Assembly: GCA_902775835.1 (NCBI GenBank)
Contig: CACYNZ010000112.1
Span: forward strand, 1 to 10,335
DNA length: 10,335 nucleotides
Origin: an uncultured Eubacteriales bacterium
Lineage (GTDB): Bacteria > Bacillota_A > Clostridia > Christensenellales > Aristaeellaceae
Direction of reading: 5' to 3'
The position numbers and the translations under genes were made by a program. Within the stretch, counting starts at the first letter, position 1; every line of letters begins with the position of its first letter. This document shows positions 7,622-10,335 of the stretch, piece after piece. The notes beneath the pieces are model-generated. The model searched no databases. It saw only the letters and a program-made list of their open reading frames with translations, and had not been told where the DNA came from.

Positions 7622-8837
7622 CGAATATGACGTCCTTCTGGAAAAATTCCTGGAGGGCTCCCTGACAGAATCCGAACGCAGCGCCATGGAGAAAATGGAG
7701 CAGGAAGATCCTGAGCTTGCCGAACTCCGGCAGGCGCATGAGCTACTCCAGGATGAACTTCAGTCGCTGGGTGCGGATGTTCCCGAAATGCCTTCGGACT
7801 TTCATGCCGCATGGACAGCGAAGATTGAGGAGGAAGCATCCATGCAGGAAACGAAAAAGCCCGGTTTTCCCCGTATCGCCCGTATTCTTTCCCTTGCCGC
7901 CGCACTGGTTGTGCTGGTGGGCGGAACCATCCTGGCGCGGGACGCGCTCCCGCCCCGTTCCATCACCTCAGTCTCAGATGATGATATCTCCGGCACCCTG
8001 GCCTATAAAAGCTCGGCCCCGGAGACGGCCGCGTTCGGACTTTCCGCAGCCAGCCTGGATAATGGCGTCTGGGCAGCTGAGGAAACTGCCGCCATGGACT
8101 ATGACGCGGATGAGGCCTATGAGTCCGGGGCTGACACATCCAATGACCCGGTCTCTGACCAGAAGATCATCCGCACCGGCTCGATTACCCTTTCCACCAC
8201 AGAGTTTGACCGGACCATGTCTGAGCTTCGGGAGCGCATCTCGCGTCTTGACGGAACCATTACATGGAGCTCCATCAGCACCGGATACAACGGTCTGCAC
8301 TCCGCGACGCTCACCATCCGCATTCCCTCGGAAAACTTCGATGCCTTCTACGCCGATATCCCTGCCTCCGGAACGGTGACCAGCCAGAGCCAGCAGGTGG
8401 ACGACGTGACAGAATCCTATCGCGACAGGGAAGCAAGACTGGCTACCCAGAAAGCACTTCTTGCCCGTCTCCACGAGCTCATGGGGCAGGCAGGAAGCCT
8501 GGGGGATCTGCTCGAGCTCGAATCCCAGATCGCGGACACGCAGTATCAGATTGACACGCTGACCGCATCCCTTGCCAAAACCGATCAGCAGGTGATCTAT
8601 TCCACAGTTTCCGTGTACGTCAATGAGGAAAAGCCCAGGGACACCATTTCCCGCACCACGCTTTCCTTCGGCGAGCGCATATCCCGCGCTCTGTCAGCGG
8701 GACTTACCGGGTTTGTCGAATTCATGGAGGATCTCGTCCTGTTCCTCCTCGCCGCCCTTCCCTATCTGATCCTGCTGGCTGTCCTGGCCGCTGTCGTTTT
8801 CGTCATCATCAGGCGCAGACGCAGGAAGCACTCATGA
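7614..8837 (+). CDS. Putative transmembrane anti-sigma factor with DUF4349 domain
   Basis: 407 aa. The N-terminal cytosolic part (1-80) reads LLEKFLEGSLTESERSAMEK and resembles the helical start of zf-HC2/ZAS anti-sigma domains, but there is no Cys, so it cannot bind zinc in the usual way. A membrane segment (about 88-108), an acidic linker (150-180), a DUF4349-type domain (about 183-400) with a predicted coiled coil at 268-325, and a last membrane segment (373-399) ending in RRRRRKHS-like basic residues follow. The likely topology is both ends inside and the DUF4349 part outside. DUF4349 proteins are often encoded beside ECF sigma genes; that this one binds the upstream sigma factor is inferred from the 8-base overlap and the layout. 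GGGGG (7603-7607) lies 6 bases before the ATG. Earlier in-frame starts from 7464 lie inside the sigma gene and lack support. Confidence 0.85.
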   Translation: MNNEYDVLLEKFLEGSLTESERSAMEKMEQEDPELAELRQAHELLQDELQSLGADVPEMPSDFHAAWTAKIEEEASMQETKKPGFPRIARILSLAAALVVLVGGTILARDALPPRSITSVSDDDISGTLAYKSSAPETAAFGLSAASLDNGVWAAEETAAMDYDADEAYESGADTSNDPVSDQKIIRTGSITLSTTEFDRTMSELRERISRLDGTITWSSISTGYNGLHSATLTIRIPSENFDAFYADIPASGTVTSQSQQVDDVTESYRDREARLATQKALLARLHELMGQAGSLGDLLELESQIADTQYQIDTLTASLAKTDQQVIYSTVSVYVNEEKPRDTISRTTLSFGERISRALSAGLTGFVEFMEDLVLFLLAALPYLILLAVLAAVVFVIIRRRRRKHS

Positions 8838-8843
8838 TCCTCC

Positions 8844-8871
8844 AAGCGGATGTCCCCGGACATCCGCTTTT
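8844..8871 (+). terminator. Rho-independent terminator after the sigma/anti-sigma genes
   Basis: A perfect 12-base inverted repeat, AAGCGGATGTCC (8844-8855) and GGACATCCGCTT (8858-8869). The two innermost pairs open to give a small loop. A short T run (8868-8871) follows. It begins 7 bases after the stop codon and closes the transcript that may start at 3307. Confidence 0.85.
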
Positions 8872-8886
8872 CATTGTCCGCATTTG

Positions 8887-8915
8887 TTGTGCTTACCTGA
8901 AAAAAGCGATACAAT
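8887..8915 (+). promoter_or_regulatory. Probable promoter for the nucleotidyltransferase-like/XRE pair
   Basis: TTGTGC (8887-8892), a 17-base spacer and TACAAT (8910-8915). The -10 is good (5 of 6) but the -35 keeps only TTG. A start near 8922 would give a leader of about 21 bases. It lies just after a terminator, so a promoter is expected here; this one is the best candidate but weaker than the others in the window. Confidence 0.5.
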
Positions 8916-8942
8916 ACCCGGAGTTCAACATGGAGGTGTCCT

Positions 8943-9440
8943 ATGGCTCTGAAGGAAAAAGCGCTCCGGCGCCTGAGCGACAAGTTCCACGCCCGCTCCA
9001 TTCCCTTCGCACTGGGCGGTGAGTATATGATGCATCAGCGCGGTCTCCTGACCGAATGGCATCAGTTCGATGTGTACGTATCCAGGGCATTCTGGGATCA
9101 GGCATCCGCCCTGCTTTCAAGACTCGGCATGAAAAGCAGCGAACACACAGAGGAAAGCTGGTGTGAAGGCTGCTTCCACTTTGACGGTGCCGACATCACC
9201 CTGCACGCCGGGCTTCCTTCCGCAGGCGGCATTTCACTGGAAATCCCCGATTCCGGTCTGGAGGAGACAGATGTATTCGGTTCCGCGGTTCCCCTGATGC
9301 CGCTGGCTGACTGGTATGCCATCTGCCTGATCACGAAGGACAGCCGGAATCTGGCTGTGCTCGGCGGCAGCTGTCCGGATACGGCACAGCTCGCATGCAT
9401 CAGGGGCGCCGCATCCGTTTCAGACCTTAAGAATATCTGA
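8943..9440 (+). CDS. Small nucleotidyltransferase-fold protein with poorly conserved active site
   Basis: 165 aa, soluble, no signal peptide. I do not recognise a named family. Features recall minimal nucleotidyltransferases (AbiEii/ANT/MNT-like): FALGGEYMMHQRGLL (22-36) in the place of the hG[G/S] strand and helix, HQFDVYVS (40-47) where DxD carboxylates usually sit, GADITLHAG (82-90) for the third carboxylate strand, and PLMPLADWYAICLITKDSRNL (from 117), which looks like the C-terminal 'PLxDLxALKLxAxRxKDL' segment of such proteins. Only one acid (Asp43) is present in the DxD position, so activity as a nucleotidyltransferase is doubtful. GGAGG (8932-8936) lies 6 bases before the ATG. It shares an operon with the XRE regulator, 30 bases downstream. 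It could be a binding or sensor protein, a TA-like toxin remnant, or a divergent active enzyme. Confidence 0.6.
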   Translation: MALKEKALRRLSDKFHARSIPFALGGEYMMHQRGLLTEWHQFDVYVSRAFWDQASALLSRLGMKSSEHTEESWCEGCFHFDGADITLHAGLPSAGGISLEIPDSGLEETDVFGSAVPLMPLADWYAICLITKDSRNLAVLGGSCPDTAQLACIRGAASVSDLKNI

Positions 9441-9470
9441 TCCCTTGGATCAAAGAGGAGGAAACTTCAT

Positions 9471-10217
9471 ATGTCCAGACTTGGAGATCTGCTCCGCACT
9501 GAGCGTCTTCGCCAGAAAATGACCCCGAAGCAGGTGGCCAGAAAATGCGGGGTCAGCGAGAGCTATATCATTGCCGTGGAAAACGGCACCCGCATCATTC
9601 AGGACGAACAGGCCCGGCGTATTCTCAAGAAAATCGGTCTCACCCAGCAGACCGAAGCAGACTTTTCCCTGGATGATATTGCTGCCACGGTGGATCTTGC
9701 CCAGGTTCAGCCCACCATGGCCAAGACCATCCAGAAAAAGGCCGAACCCCGTCCCAGGGAAGCCGAAAAGGTCGCGTCCACGGAACCCGATGCTTCTTCA
9801 GAGGGCGTAACCGGCAGCGTATGGCTGGATGCGCTTCAAAGCGTACTGAAGAATGTCCCGGTCATGAACGCTGTGCTCAAGCCGGTGGACCATCGTCTGC
9901 TGCCCATTCTGCAGGGCCGGATTGAAGGTGCCGCGCCCGAAAAGGTGTTCTACTTTCTGGTGCCGGATGATTCCATGCGCGGCTTCCGGATTCACAGCGG
10001 CGATCTCGCCCTGATTGTGCCGGCCCAGAGTCCCATTGACGGGGCCATCATGCTGGTGGAATACCAGACGCACCGCAGTCTGCGCAAGATCCGCAAGCAG
10101 GATGCAGCCACCGTGCTTCTGCAGAGCTTTGACCGGGAATACGACGCCGTTGCGCTTCCCGTTCATGAAGTCGCCTTCCTTGGCAGAGCCGCGAAAATCG
10201 AATTCGAGCTTCCGTAA
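9471..10217 (+). CDS. XRE-family regulator with LexA/S24-like C-terminal domain, predicted cleavage-deficient
   Basis: 248 aa. An N-terminal XRE helix-turn-helix (about 3-56, core TPKQVARKCGVSESYIIAVENG-like text at 18-39), a polar Pro/Glu-rich hinge (about 85-115), and a C-terminal S24/LexA-like domain from about 142. Seen: LPILQGRIEGAAP (144-156), PDDSM with Ser168 in the nucleophile position, HSGDLALIV (175-183), IDGAIMLVEY (189-198) and SLRKIRKQ (203-210). Aligned by eye to E. coli LexA, the run from Ser119 to Lys156 matches Ser168 to Arg205 with no gap (both 37), so the catalytic Lys is Arg. The scissile Ala-Gly is Gly153-Ala154, and no AG or CG dipeptide is in the hinge. Self-cleavage is therefore unlikely; it may act as a ligand- or partner-controlled repressor. 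AGGAGG (9456-9461) lies 9 bases before the ATG; the gap to the upstream gene is 30 bases, so one operon. Confidence 0.85.
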   Translation: MSRLGDLLRTERLRQKMTPKQVARKCGVSESYIIAVENGTRIIQDEQARRILKKIGLTQQTEADFSLDDIAATVDLAQVQPTMAKTIQKKAEPRPREAEKVASTEPDASSEGVTGSVWLDALQSVLKNVPVMNAVLKPVDHRLLPILQGRIEGAAPEKVFYFLVPDDSMRGFRIHSGDLALIVPAQSPIDGAIMLVEYQTHRSLRKIRKQDAATVLLQSFDREYDAVALPVHEVAFLGRAAKIEFELP

Positions 10218-10230
10218 TACCGGCTCATAA

Positions 10231-10273
10231 AAAGCAGGCAGAGAAAGGGAAAAACCTTTTCTCTGCCTGCTTT
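10231..10273. terminator. Bidirectional hairpin terminator between convergent genes
   Basis: A 19-base stem, left arm 10231-10249 and right arm 10255-10273, paired throughout except one G-U wobble (10247/10257), with loop AAAAA. The right arm ends in TTT for the plus strand. On the minus strand the left side gives a TTTTT run (10233-10229), so it should stop both the regulator operon and the gene entering from the right. Confidence 0.85.
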
Positions 10274-10274
10274 G

Positions 10275-10335
10275 TCATTTGCGTATCTCCACCGGATACG
10301 CTTCCTCCAGCTTTTCCAGTTCCTGCCCTTCGCCG
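10275..10335 (-). CDS. C-terminal end of an unidentified minus-strand gene (5' part outside window)
   Basis: The minus strand reads GEGQELEKLEEAYPVEIRK and then TGA (10277-10275). The frame is open to the right edge, and the stop sits right before the bidirectional terminator, as expected for a convergent gene. Only 19 residues are visible, with a charged, helix-like Glu/Lys-rich end; no family can be assigned. Confidence 0.6.
   Translation of the reverse strand, partial: GEGQELEKLEEAYPVEIRK

Noticed and set aside
8844..8871. The perfect inverted repeat as a transcription factor operator or attachment site
   Set aside because: Its position 7 bases after a stop, the GC-rich stem and the trailing T run fit a terminator better.
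9545..9555. Cys26-Gly27 in the XRE domain as a UmuD-like cleavage site
   Set aside because: It lies within the recognition-helix region of the helix-turn-helix, not in a hinge, so it would not be the scissile bond.

Overview
The window looks like chromosomal DNA of a Bacillota (Firmicutes) bacterium. The evidence is near-consensus TTGACA/TATAAT promoters, strong GGAGG-type ribosome binding sites a few bases before nearly every start, an ECF sigma/DUF4349 anti-sigma pair, and an ABC exporter pair resembling Bacillus BmrC/BmrD (YheI/YheH). Base composition is fairly GC-rich for the phylum (estimated by eye). I cannot assign a genus. No tRNA, rRNA, CRISPR array or insertion sequence was seen. 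No stretch over 300 bases lacks a gene; the longest gap is 1866-2031.

Layout. Positions 1-1865, minus strand: a two-gene envelope-polysaccharide unit, with a polyprenyl-phosphate sugar-1-phosphate transferase overlapping a sugar-nucleotide pyrophosphorylase-like gene (cut by the window edge) by 4 bases. Positions 1866-2031: a compact divergent promoter region. Positions 2032-3264, plus: a polytopic membrane protein, probably a GT-C-fold glycosyltransferase. Positions 3273-6953: a strong promoter and two overlapping ABC exporter half-transporters whose active-site residues predict an asymmetric heterodimer. Positions 7022-8837: an ECF sigma factor overlapping its putative membrane anti-sigma factor (cysteine-free N-terminus, one TM, DUF4349 sensor, second TM), closed by a perfect hairpin terminator. 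Positions 8943-10217: a two-gene unit of a small nucleotidyltransferase-fold protein with a poor active site and an XRE regulator with a LexA/S24-like domain whose self-cleavage residues appear lost. A bidirectional terminator follows, and beyond it the tail of a convergent minus-strand gene enters from the right edge.

How the genes may fit together. The left half is lipid-linked sugar and envelope glycan chemistry. The middle (exporter pair, then ECF sigma/anti-sigma with no terminator between) looks like drug export or envelope stress. The right-hand pair is the least explained part: a degenerate nucleotidyltransferase next to a LexA-like regulator predicted not to cleave itself. It is the best candidate for something undescribed, although each protein individually belongs to a recognisable fold.
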